Made by a program: the position numbers and the translations under genes. A stretch of 64,000 nt of DNA from Liolophura sinensis (Eukaryota; Mollusca; Polyplacophora; Chitonida; Chitonidae), in assembly GCF_032854445.1 (NCBI RefSeq), contig NC_088300.1, positions 72,516,984 to 72,580,983 on the forward strand, read 5' to 3'. How positions within the stretch are numbered: position 1 is the first letter of the stretch; each line of letters begins with the position of its first letter. Positions 1-13,000 of the stretch are shown here, piece after piece. Below the pieces are notes generated by a model. That model made no database searches. It saw only the letters and a list, made by a program, of their open reading frames with translations, and was not told the DNA's origin.

Positions 1-3000
1 TAACGTTGCTTTGAATGCAAAGTTGAAGCCGTCAATGATGGTTTTACGACAGGGGCTTCTTCCTGCACCCATTCACTCTGGGTGCCGCTATCGCATTCGT
101 AGACCCATATTGATTTATTTATTTGATTGGTACTCATAGGAGACCAGCAAGTAAAGTAACAAGTAAATCAGCACAGATAAAAGGTCTGACCAAAGTTCTG
201 CAGCACGGAACTATTCCATTGCTTATAGAGCAATAGACATTTAAGATCCAATAGGTACACGTCAATGGTACTCGTCTGATGGGAGAAATGTCTTGATCTT
301 CCGTCGTGTGTAGTGTCACAAAAAGCTTACTACATGATTGGTTTATACATAAATTACACAGGGCTGCGACTATTGGTGATCCCTTCTCCGTTAATAAGTG
401 ACAGCTTCTCTCACTCCTTTGCTCTGTACAGAAATAGCTCTGACAAATTAACGTCACACAGAAAAAGTTAACCTGTCCACTCTCTAACAGCGAGCACAGC
501 TTGGATTACAACGAATGGCTCTGTTATAGATGTAACTTTACTAGCCCCAAAAGAAGCTAATATTGTGTTGCACACATTTGTTGTATTCCATTTCAGCCCT
601 AATGAGCTGTATATACATGTTCGGTACACAGACTGGGATGCGTTCCCATATGAGGCACTCCAGACACAAACTTGGTAGTTTGTTTTGATGTCCTGTAGGT
701 TGGCAATAATGTTCTGCGTTCTTTTTTTTTTTTGGGAATATTTTCTGTCGGAAATGTTGAGGATAAAAGTAATTAAAAGTTGGGGTAGAAGTACCGTTAA
801 CGTTAGACTTGTTCTTGTGTGTTGAGTCTTGAATAGCCTACTTTTCGGGTATGTCCTCTATGAGTACAGGTACAACCAAGATGGGACAGTGTGATGAAGT
901 TAAACGGTTGAAACACGATTCTCATACTGTTATGCTGGCCATCTTGTGAAACAGTCACCAACTGTTTGACATGTAAAGGTGTAAGCATTTAGAGTTTATC
1001 TGTATTGTTCGCATAAATAAGCAGGTTATGGAATGTGACCAGTTAACACACGTTACACCATTGGTAGCATACTTATTTGGAACTTATTAATTTTTGGTTG
1101 TATATGCGCCATACACATCGCATGAGAGCGGAATTCCGTGTGGACGGACACATGATGTGGTCAGCTGAGCTGAAACATGTCGTGGAATGTACTATAGTAC
1201 ATATATTCTGTGTGGCAGATAGTAATTTAGTGTATGCGGGGTAATTATGATCAAAGGCATATGTAAAACTTGTATGTTAAGTCTAGTGATGTTAAGATTA
1301 CCTCTATACTATGAGTAGTGTAAAGACATGTAACATATGCGTGCTAATATCAAGGTGATTCATACATGTAGTATAAGAGCACATTAGGTTGTATTGTTGA
1401 TACATACCCAAAGTTGGACTAAGTAAGGTACAGGAGTAATGTATCAATACCCGTCGTAACATTATAATGTTATGTGCAACACAGTAGTTGGAGGATAGTT
1501 GTAGTCCTTAGTTTTGGATACTGTTAATGGTTGCGACAAGTATTGTTGTTGTTGCATGTTTAAATTTTGATATTTTTTTCTGGAGTGTGTGATAGCAGCA
1601 ATTATAAAGCAGATATAGAATCCCTTGTTCTAGTCGATTAAGGGATTTTAACTAGTGAGGGTATGTTACTATATGTGGTTTTAAAGACCTGGATTAATCC
1701 TAGTATTGTACTATATGTGTTCATGACCCAGATATAAGAGTGCTAATGGCTACAGGTAGTGTATGAGGTATTAATGGCCATTACAATATTGTATTAAAAT
1801 CAGAACAGGGATGCCATTCTCGACATACTATGTCTGAATACCTGTGGAAGGACTTATCGTGACAACATTATATGAATGTTTGAATGCTGCCAAGGCTACA
1901 TGTACATGTGAACTCATTGTCTATATTGGTTTGTATGTTGCAGTGCTCTTCCCTGGTTATTTTTGGACACTGGAATAAACTTTGAACTTGCAATGCAGTG
2001 TTTGAGGATCAGTTGTTCTTAGCAAATGCTAATTCCGGGCGCCGCCCCCCTCCCGTTACACATGAACAGTTAAGGTACTGAAATGTTTGGCTGTTATGTC
2101 CATGGTTCAGTAATCTCTCCACACACGTTTGGCGCAGCATGACTGATCACAGTAGCATGTTTAAATCGCGCAGTAATACCAGCGAAGATGTATGTGGTGT
2201 TAGGTAAGGTGAGATTCTCGCTGCGATCACTGCGGAGCACGGACTGGACGCGTGTGATCTACATAATAGGCTTATACGAGTGGGGACGAGCAGTCATATC
2301 CCTCTCATGTGGCTTTATGTATTGCCATATGTGAAGGTTACAAAATACATGTAGTAGAGTTGTTTCTTGGGTCAGATCATATAGCACTACATTTATGTTT
2401 AACCAATCATTAAATCACAAGTTAAAAGTAGATCAGTTTCTGTAACTCAAATTTGTTACAGACGAACAAAGTACGGATTAGGAGACATTCAGGCTTGGGA
2501 CGTATCGTAAGACTTAAGGACGAGCTACACAGACGGTCCAATTGACAGTAGAATGCATCGTTTTCTTCTGTGGCGTTGCCATGCGTGTGTACTTCATATA
2601 TGCGTTAAGAGCACACGTGCACTGATAATTGTGACGAAATAAAGGAAAGTACAAATGAATTCACAGCTTTGGACCGCCTTAATACAGGCGGGAAGGAGTT
2701 TAACGAGTTCCCCATTTGGCGACGAATGCCATCCGGTTCCATCTTCCTACGTCAGTGATCATCGGCTTTTCATATTGTGGTCACGATAAGCTCTTCCCCA
2801 GTTGTCGGTGAGTTTAAAACCCGGGACCTGAACATATTTCACCAATCATAACGGTTATGCTATAATCTCATCTATGTGTTCGGGCTACTGCCTGATCGTC
2901 AGTGCCATTATCCTTTCGTAAGTTGACTTTGGTCTCTTGCAAATTATACTTTCTCAGTCCGCAAAATGATCTTTCAGACGACGATGAACGTCAACGCGAT

Positions 3001-3744
3001 GTATAGTATAACCTCCAAAAATCTGAGATTATTATTAATAAATAAACATTCAACCAAGTAATACGATGATATTAAAACTTATCACAGCCGTCCTCAGACA
3101 TATATGTGACATAAAGTTAAGACCTTTGGTCCTAACATATATATAGCTTGCCTTAGTTTTACCCTGGCTGGATCAAGTACATGTATTGGAATGGTGTCTC
3201 AGCTAGGCCATATAAGGGCCGGGCTGCATGTTGTATTTTGTATTTTATTTAGTCCATGTATGTCTCTTTGAAATCTGTTTATTAATAAGCTGCCTCTTTG
3301 ACACAGAGAAATGCATAGCCCGCCTTTATTCGTTCAGTACGTCAATGTTTCTGCGATTGTAGATGCGAGCCAAACACTGCAGCGTGACAGCTGAGAATGT
3401 ATGTTTTTAAACAGATTGAAATTGACCTGTGTAGTTATCAGTGAGAGATGCTCGTCTGCGGCTGCCATATTGGCTGTGATTGGTCAGTTAAGTCGGGGCC
3501 CCGAGATGAGAGGAAGACTTTTAACTCGGGGGTTAAAACCAAGATTTTCTCCTCCCGCGAACTTTTTTTTCATCATGTCATTTTTTTTTCTACGACAATT
3601 TTTTTTCCCTCTTCCAAAAATTTATTTTTACCATGTAACTTTTACTGCTCCGTAGTGATAAGCTCACACGGATCATAAAAACTATTCCTCAGTCGATTAA
3701 CGCAGAAATTTCATGGGGGAAATAAATCGAATTTTAATATTTAC
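1..3744. other. No gene recognised
   Basis: Bases 2-140 have one open frame on the plus strand, too short to judge; it could be the end of a gene to the left. From about 1000 to 1980 the plus strand is rich in T and G and ends with GGAATAAACTTTG (AATAAA at 1974), which would suit a long 3' UTR of such a gene, but this is speculation. A GC-rich patch (GGGCGCCGCCCCCC) is at 2037-2050. The ORFs at 134-457 and 803-988 match nothing known to me. Confidence 0.4.
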
Positions 3745-4008
3745 AGCGGGGGCCTCCGTGGCTCTGTCGGTTAGCGCGCTAGCGCAGCGTAATGACCCAC
3801 CAATGCGGTCGCTGTGAGTTTCTGTCCAGCTCATGCTGGCTTCCTCTCCGGCCGTACGTGGGAAGGTCTGCCCGCAACCTGCCGATGGTCGTGTGTTTCC
3901 CCCGGGCTCTGCCTGGTTTCCTCCCATCATAATGCTGGCCGCCTTCGTATAAGTGAAATATTCTTGAGCACGGCGTAAAACAGAAATCAAATAAATAAAT
4001 AAATAACA
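3745..4008 (+). mobile_element. tRNA-derived SINE, nearly full length
   Basis: The head (GGCTCTGTCGGTTAGCGCGC) looks like a tRNA A box. A B-box-like GAGTTTCTGTCC follows near 3817. The body has the family blocks CTTCCTCTCCGGCCGTACG and CCCCGGGCTCTGCCTGG, and the tail is (AAAT)n at about 3987-4008. With the copy at 27683-27955 it defines the family here. Confidence 0.9.
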
Positions 4009-5563
4009 TTTACAGCGTAAGATGTATATAGTTGTCTCCCTTAGACAGAACACAGTTCAAAGCAACCCGTTAGTCCTGATCTGCACTGAAACCGGCTGAA
4101 GTTCGTGACTAGTTAGGCTACTTAACCCCAGTTCTTTACTCTAAAACGCCAAGGCTCAAGAGGGTGTACCCGCATGTCGGTTATAGGAACATTTTTTCCT
4201 GATTTTTCTTTGTTGCTATAAAGCTGAATCCACATTAGGTATCTTCATTTCATCAGGTCAGCGACGTCCATCATCATCTACCCTGATTTACTCAGCCATA
4301 TTAACTTTCAAATCCATTAAATTTCCTTCATAAATATGCATAATTCACGATTCAATCATGTTCCAAAATAACATGTGGTTGGATAGTGGCTACTTAGTGT
4401 ATGAAATAAATTTATTTCATAGTAGCCGTACTCGAAGTGTTTGCGCCAAAAAGAACTCCCCAAAGATCTATTTGCTAAAAGGTTATCGGGGGAAGCGGTA
4501 TTTAAAAGATTAAGTAAAGCACAAACACTACATAACTAGAATGACATTAAAATTTTAATTTGCGAAAACCGGAACGAATCCGTGGTGATCAAGTACAAAA
4601 TAATGTATCTGACAGTATCAAAATAGTATTTGCTAATCTATATACAATGGAGCCAAAGCTTTCTCCAAATTGTTGTCTATGTTATCCAAAGCATTGTCAA
4701 ATTTTATAAAATGATCTAAACACTTCCATCAATCACATCGTACAGGTGTAGTATAACGGCGCAAGACTAGTTATCTTGTGGGAGCTCGGAAGACTCGGAA
4801 TAGCCAGTCTCACATTCATATGAAATATTGCAATTACTTTGAAACGGAAAACAAAAAATGTAGTTACAATTCTACCGGTCAAAATAAGAATGCTGAACTT
4901 CCATAGTAGCAATTTAAAATAGAAAAATAGTTCTTTTCTTCAAGAGTTAAATTAACGTTGCAGAATAGTAGCGAAGCTATCTAATAAATAAAACTGCATC
5001 ATAGTGTATGTGACAATCTTAGTCATTGCACTTATATGATTTTATTGAACAAACGAAAAAATGGGATAAAAAAATGAAAGCTGTTGCCAGCAACACAGCA
5101 AAATTGCGAGTTGAAAAATGAAAAAACTTGTGACCTGTTCAGTTATTTACACATTATGCATGCAAATTTTTGAGAAGCTTGTGATGTCGTTGTCTTTCTT
5201 GGAGAAAATGTGAGGTATAATGAATGATCTCATCACAAAGAAGCAATGGTATTTACAAATCACCAGGTTTTGTACCTAGATAAATTCCAGGCACCCTACA
5301 AGCCATACCAGAAGCACAAGCATACAACATTGGTTATTACAACACGATTTGATCAAAATCTGTGACAACGCAAATCAATTTATTTTTGTATACATAAACA
5401 ACTGTGTAGTCGACTACAGAGCAGTTTCACACAATCTCAGATTCCTAGCCGAACTGATATGAAGATCTCTTACAACAAGCAGAGTGATGGACAGGATGTA
5501 CACAGATGAAACCATGAATACATTATAAATTCTGACTATATTTCTATGAAATTTCGTCACATT

Positions 5564-5605
<42 letters not shown>

Positions 5606-6800
5606 TAAAAACATGTTACAGTACAATTTAGCATTTACAATATGTATTTATAGCATAAAAACTTTGTCAAACTTTACAAAACAACGCGTAACCAGAACAA
5701 GAACAACAAACAAAGTAATATTACATAGATATACAACGCGACCAAAAGGTTATAATTCCGCGTTTTTCACGCTGGAATGGACGGTTTCCCTGCTTTGCTC
5801 TGTTGCGCAAATCATATATAAGCGTAATCTGATATAGACATGTTTTGTCTTTATTAAACTAATGCTATTTTAATACTGTTAGTCTGGCAATTAATAGTAT
5901 TTCCAGCAATGACGACCATTAACTAACATAAGGTCTTCATGCTCGGAATTCATTCCTGGGATTAAAAATCCAAATCTGGAGGCTGAGAGTGGATAGCCAT
6001 CGGGTGTATCTGAACCGAACAACATTATGATAGAATTAACTTTCAAGTATTAAAAACGTCTGGTGCCTCTACATGGGCGCAGAGACTCATGACATCTGTT
6101 TGCTGAATATATGCTTTTGTATTAAAAGCTAAAATTAAAATAAACATAAATGTATAAATGAGTTATTAGGTTTAAGTTAATTAATTTGCCATATTTAACT
6201 TGTTTGACCAGCAAACACATATTGCACTTGTCCCATTAGACATCACAGAAGAGTGTCAAAGACAAACACTAACACGAAGAAACAGCGGCAAAAACTCCAT
6301 TCATTCGTTAACCCCTTTGACACACAAATACGTTAATCCACTTATAAGTACATGGTCTTTACACCCTTGGTTCTATTTTACAAAACTGGCGAAACTTCAA
6401 GTTCACAATCACAATAATCAGCCATGGTCGATACGCCTGGCGTATGTCGCCACTGCTTCATAAGATGGGGCCCACAGGCACAAATCATCAAATATTATTT
6501 ACCGTGAACTTTAACATAATCGAGCTGCATCCTCCATTGAAATGGCGAGAATTCAGGATTAAGTTGTGGATAGGTGGGAGCTCTGAAAATGTCTTACAGA
6601 CGCAGAGCTTCATTTAAGATTTGTGACTCTCACTGGTTGAAGACACGTTTTGTAGTCTGTTGCCTAGGATATAGTTGCCGCTGTCGTGACATAACCTACA
6701 TGTTGTATACACCCATGTCAGTAGGCTAGGTCTCACCTCTCGTAATTTCACATCTCAAAAGCCTATCTCGTGTTCCACCATAGCATAGTATAAATAGTTA
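4009..6800. other. Protease 3' flank, AT-rich, no gene
   Basis: It should contain the 3' UTR of the protease. On the gene strand an AATAAA (plus-strand TTTATT near 5850) is the nearest clear candidate poly(A) signal, about 950 bases beyond the stop; this is uncertain. A 20-base perfect palindrome ATGAAATAAATTTATTTCAT lies at about 4400, within a longer GGCTACT/AGTAGCC hairpin. Confidence 0.4.
5566..5601. repeat. (AT)n microsatellite
   Basis: About 18 uninterrupted AT dinucleotides, in the 3' flank of the protease gene. Confidence 0.98.
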
Positions 6801-7024
6801 TCACCTTAACACAATGGCAAAAGCCGTGATCAGTATGATTGTGAAATGAGTTAATGTTAAATCATGGCCGGTGGCAGACGATGCAGTTTGAGATTCTCTC
6901 GTTTGAAACGACCCACAAGCCTTACAGCAAACGTCCCTTATTTCCTGGTTATTGCAATACGCAGCGGCGCTGTCAGAGCTGATAATGGAACACTTCTCCG
7001 AGTCTTTGTCTCCATACCCACATC
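6801..7024 (-). CDS. Protease exon 17: PLAC-like module 4 and C-terminus
   Basis: Residues 687-760 and the stop (TGA complement at 6801-6803). Module 4 runs from GCGYGD to CCKAC. A Ser/Thr-rich spacer (SQTASSATG) is followed by a hydrophobic end ([13 protein letters not shown]) with one terminal Arg. That arrangement looks like a GPI-attachment signal or a C-terminal membrane anchor; either is inference. Confidence 0.87.
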
Positions 7025-10000
7025 CTGAAAACAAAACAAACAAAGCCGTTATGGACAAAATCCTATTTTCCTACTGTTTAAAAGGAGCTCATTCGATCTT
7101 CTATCGTATAAAAGAAACTTACTGAACACGGACTCAAGGAACAATGAGATAAATAGATGAACAAATAATATGGTTTTAAATAGCTATATTTTTTATGTAC
7201 TCCTGGCACCAAACGCAGCTTTGTATACAGATCATATAATTTCATGAGGATCTTACCGGGAATCTCTTGTCTTTCTGCTTCACAGCTGAGGCAACATTCC
7301 GAATAGAAATCTGGGCTGTAACAATTTTGGCTACCATGCCGAGCAACGGCTATGCCACACTGCTCGTTTTTATCTAGGCATCCCGACGGTGGCTGTAGGC
7401 TGACCTTGCCTGGCAGGTCTGGGATCGGTTTGGTGGGTATGACCGGGAAAAAGGTTGGGGACTGGGTGGTAGGAACAGGTTGCCCAATCTGGCATGTTCC
7501 ACAACATTGTTTCTTCACGAACGGAGTATCTCGATTATTAAGCGTACACCACCAGGACTCGCAGCGAGCTTGTCTGTTCCCGTACTCGCAACCTGTGTGA
7601 GGAAAGTTATATCATGGGAAATGTAAAACAACACGAAACCAACGACCATGGGGAAACAGGAACCCACAAACTCACTCACAAATTAGCTCTTTCCCCAAAA
7701 GTTTAACCACAACTTGATTTATGTCTCTTTGTTTTGCCGGAGGGAACTTAAATGCAAAGTTTTTGATTATCTTACAGTTAAATCAATTTTTACTTTGGCG
7801 ACACATGAATAAAGTAAGTTTCAAATCACAGTCGTCGCGTTACACGCACCAGTCTCATCTCGATCACCTTTACAATCATGAAATACCAATGATTGCTGGT
7901 TAATTGAGCAAATGTACAATCAGTTCTGTAGTCTGTTTTGTGAAGTAATTCGGAGCAGCATATATCAAAGGCAATTGCGGCAAAATAAAACTGACTTGTG
8001 TCAGAAGGTATCATCAATTAAGCTATCACTAAGGTAAACAGACTACAGAATATAATAATCAAAGCTTCAGTGTGGGAATAAGTCATTGGTTTTGAACCCA
8101 CAGAAGATCACTGTATCTTACCTGGTATTGACGTGTACACTCTGGAACATGCTTGACAGCATCTCTGTTTGATGAAATTCTCGTAACAGTACCGTGGTTT
8201 AGTTCTGACAATCTGGGCACAAGTTTCTTCTTGATAGGCGATTCCTGGCTGGTCTCCGAATGTACAACCATCTGGATAAATAAATATTAAGAGACTTTAA
8301 CGTCTTTTGCAAATGCTTTAAAGTGGCCAGATACAAACTACAGAGGAGCCCTCGGTTGTTTTATTATGGCGACCGATAAAACACTATAGTTCATATCATG
8401 AACGATACAGACATACTGGCAAACTGCCTACAGTATACACTTGCTTACTAGGTCGAGAGTCAAAACTGAATTGCAACAACTGAAATGTGAAAACGCTACA
8501 AACATATAAGACATTTCGTGGTGCGTTTCAGTAATGGCTACTGTACAGGAACTGTGTACCAAACTGGCCGATACCCTAAGTTAAGATGGAAATATTTTAT
8601 CTGTCAAAATGGTTTTTATGGAGAGTAAAGACAGGCTCACAAGGTTTTCATATCCCGCCTTAACTTAACCTTCCCTTTACGGCATTTTCTTGAAATTCCA
8701 CGCAAATCTTAACAAACAATGTACGCTAGATTGTATTTTTTTCGTGTGATTTCGCTGCATATTTTATATTATGGCCTAAGGATTATGTGAATTGCAACAT
8801 ATTTGGTATGACAGGCTAATATGAATGTACATACGTACAACACATAGTATGCGATAGGAAAGCCACATGCAAGTATATTATGCGTGGGGCCAGTTTGATT
8901 ATACAGGGGAAAACGCCAAATTTTGTAAATAATGTATGTTATGTACGTATGGTTAATATTCACCCGCAGCTGATTGGTCCGTAATCAGTGAAGGTAATTT
9001 TATTCATTAAGTCGTCAGCTTATATGAATACTGTTGCATGTGAATTACCATATTTTCGGACAGATAAATACTGTAAACCAGCTGACCAGTCCACTGACGA
9101 TGTCCACAAGGCGATGTTTACAGCAGACATACTATAAATCATAAAGACAAGTCTGTATCCTGTTTTTTTTTTGTTTGTTTTAAAGCACAAACAAATGTAT
9201 CTTTGAACAAACATATATCTGGCCTTGCCGGATCGTCCGTTACAGGACGAAAAACAGAACTGACGCCTTCCGTGTCTGGTGCGTATCTTGCCACAGCCAT
9301 TGTTCCAGACCACTAGATAACACTGTGATTTGTGATGGGTGCACATATACGTACTCATCTCCAAGTATATGGTGACTTGTTTTATCGGTGAGAGCAATTA
9401 TGCACATAATTGGTTTCGAAATCGGACACGTGTCCAACGAAATTGCACGAAATTCACAGATGAAATGCTTTCTGAACCAAGATTTATCCATTTGATAATC
9501 TCACACGCAGACTGTAACACACAATGTTCGATTTATCTACGTGAAAACGACTGAAATTGTACCCCAGCTCTACTGTTGACAAGAATGGATGTAGTTAATA
9601 TATACATATACTTGTATATTTATTTATTGATTTGATTGGTGTTTTACGCTATACTCAAGAATATTTGACTTATACGACCGCTATACACATATCAAACAAT
9701 GCAGCAAACATTTAGAAATGTTTATAGCTATCGTAAGCGATATCGGAGTTTGTGGGCTATGTAGTGACCTTTTTGTGTCTTTTCTAGAACGTCATTTTCC
9801 CCCTGGTTGATCAAATGTGATGAAATTCTTAGCTTACCTTTCCTGAAGGGTGCTCGCGCATCAGTCGTGCAGACTCCATCAATACACCACTGAAAAAAAG
9901 ATTTATCCTCGCTATTATCAATGCTCAGATGGGTGGTTTACGATTATATTTCAACTACCGAATTTTGTACAAGACTGCTTTTAGTTCTATCAATCACGCC

Positions 10001-13000
10001 TTATTCTTTGATATAATATTTTAGTGTTCGAAATATTTACCAAATATAACTGTATAGTTTATTAGAATATGTCAACAATAACAAGTTCTTTACACAGGTA
10101 TGAAAGTTTTTATCCTACATATACTCTCTTAGAAAAGAAACGCAAATTTTGCACATGACGGTACCAGTTGCTGAGGTGAACGTCCACATGCGATCTGGTG
10201 TCATCGACGATAGAGCTTCTGTTGTTTATTTTGCGATTTCTTACATTCTGACTTTCTCACTAATTATCCTACTCTGAACAAAAGCAGATTTATCAGATTC
10301 ATCATGTGAAAATTAAGCCATGCGTTACTTTTTGGCACCCTATGTAATTTTTGCAGCCTGCTCTAGTCTATTGAAATAATGGTCTTATTTTCCCCGGGCT
10401 CTGCCCCGTTTCCATCTGCCTCAATACTGGCCGCGGTCGTATAAGTGAATTATTCTTGAGTTCGGCGTAAAACACCAATGAGATAAATAAATACTGGCCT
10501 TACACTCACTTCCCTTGGGGATATCGTGGCTCCTCAGATCAGCGATTTATGTTAGCCTGTTGTAATAATGCGTATTGCTGATCAACGTATGTACAAGAGT
10601 TATTTGCATGTTCACACCAACATAGAAATTATTGATACCCACAGATTCCACTGGAACTGGAAGGTATCGAGATATTACTCTATACTCAATAAAGCTTACT
10701 TTTTGACTACCACAGGATGTGCCTCTCGGTGGGACATACTGCCTACATTGGTTAGTTCCATTGATGTGACACCAGAGAGACGTACAGACGTTAGCATCGC
10801 TTGGTAGGAGGTCCTAAGAGAAACAGGGAAGCAACAAAAGGAATATTAGCTAATTATACGACTGGAAGCTGGATTTCAAAGTGGTTTTGATTAGGATGTT
10901 AGGACATTTCAGGGCCATATTATACGAACAGCCATGTTATGAGCCGTACGTTTTAAACAGAGGAAGATGCATATACATGTATATATCCATGGTTAAGGCA
11001 TCATTGCCAAATGTTTCAGGTTATCAACCAAGTCTGTATCTGAACATTGTTTCTAATGCTTGTTATGAACAGCACGACAAAAACACTTTGTACATGATGT
11101 GGACATAACCACAAGCATTCAGAACATACAGGGTACCTGAGAAAAGAGTGGTGACATGCACACATGCTGCTAAGTGAAGGCCGAGATAACGGTAATATAT
11201 ATACACAATCGGGTGACTTGACCTGGCTATAATCAGTAGACATGCATACAAAAAGCATACGAATGCAAAGAAACCCTTAGTTGAATGTTAAAATGGCCAT
11301 GACTATCATAGTGTGGATTGGCAACTATGTACATACACTGACCTACGTACTGAAAAGTAATAGAAGAGCTGAAGAGGCCATATTGTGCAGGGATGGTTGG
11401 CTATATAAAAAGATTCCTCGATTTTTAACAGTGTTATGATCTAATACTTGGTGACAAGACTGAAGACAGTGTTCACTAACAGCAGCGTATTTGTACTTGT
11501 TACTAGTCAAATTGCCATCCAACGATCTTCCACTGAGATAGATAAAAGTTTTACCGATGTAACTGGTTGACCATTAACCATGTTTAGTATGATAGACAAT
11601 TATAGTGATCATTAAAATTACGTGGTCTGTCATTAAAAGTATGGTCTGCAAGTCTGAATTTCCAGGCCGTTCTCTAAACATGTATAGAATAGAATTCCTG
11701 ATAGTCTTTACCCTGCACATGTAAGATGAGGGTCCCAGGACCTGCCTACACACATCATCCACAGAGTACAGCTGACCCGGATGACGGGACAGATGGGCAT
11801 CCCATTCTCTACGGTTAGCCGTTTCTGCCACATTGCTCAGACAGTTTGTCCTAAATCTAAAAATACATCATTTAAAATTAAGATGACATAAGATATGAAA
11901 AAAAAAATGAACTAGTTGAACAGGAAATAAGAAATAAAAATATAAACAGCCGTAAGTGAATGTGTAAAAGAGCATATAAAGTCTACAGCTTTTTTTCCAG
12001 TTCAAAAGCTTATAGGCAAAAATGGAATTTATCTAAATCTTTTGAATTTAGAAACCAGATAAAAAGATACACTGTTAATTACAGACCGATTAAGCAAACA
12101 AAGTAATTTTTAACATCATGTGACAAATAATGGAGCAAATTAATTTGAACTCGATTCTTGCTTATTTCCTGAACCAACGTTTTTAAATTTAACAAGATCG
12201 AAGTACAGAAAGTACTTTGTATTGGTAATGTCTACATGTCTGAAATATGTTTTTTTTTTTGCGAACCTGTTGAGATCTGTGAGCTTCGTTCGGAAGGCTT
12301 GTATAGAGCATGAGGAGAACTTCCACGGGTTCAGTTTGTTTATGTCTGAGGTAGGTACAGAGGAGCCGGCCATGATAAATTGATCCTTGGTCTGACAGCT
12401 GTTCCTATCGCCGTCATGACTAGCTCCCAGGCTGAAACATATGAATTAATGACATATTACGACTTAATTATAGTGGGAAAAAACCGGACCAGACCGGAAG
12501 AAACCCACAAATTCTTGATTAATCCAAACGCTAGCGCTATTTTTCAAGAGTTTTTACATTCTTCGGGGAACCTTTCAACGATGTACACATTTAGACGTAG
12601 AATCGTATTCAAAATGTTTGAGGAGCGCCTGAAACATGTTATCTGTTTTATTTGACTTCACTGAATAATTATTCATACTTTCTTTTTATGTATGTACATT
12701 TCTTCTTTGAATCCTCAAATATAAAGCGGTGAATTTATACAGCATATGAAGAGCGGTTTATCCGCAATATTAAACGGAATATTTTAATTTTACCATACAG
12801 AATAACCCGCCACCATTGTACTGCTCTGAAGTTTGAAATTTCGCAGTCCGTATATTTTAACGTTATATTCAGAGTATGTACAAAGATGTCACTGTGGGTT
12901 ATCGCCTTCATATGATATTTATTGTATACCTGTGGCCCAGTTCGTGCGTAGCTGTCTTCACACATCCGAATCCACCCTTGTCCTCGACAATAGACACGCT

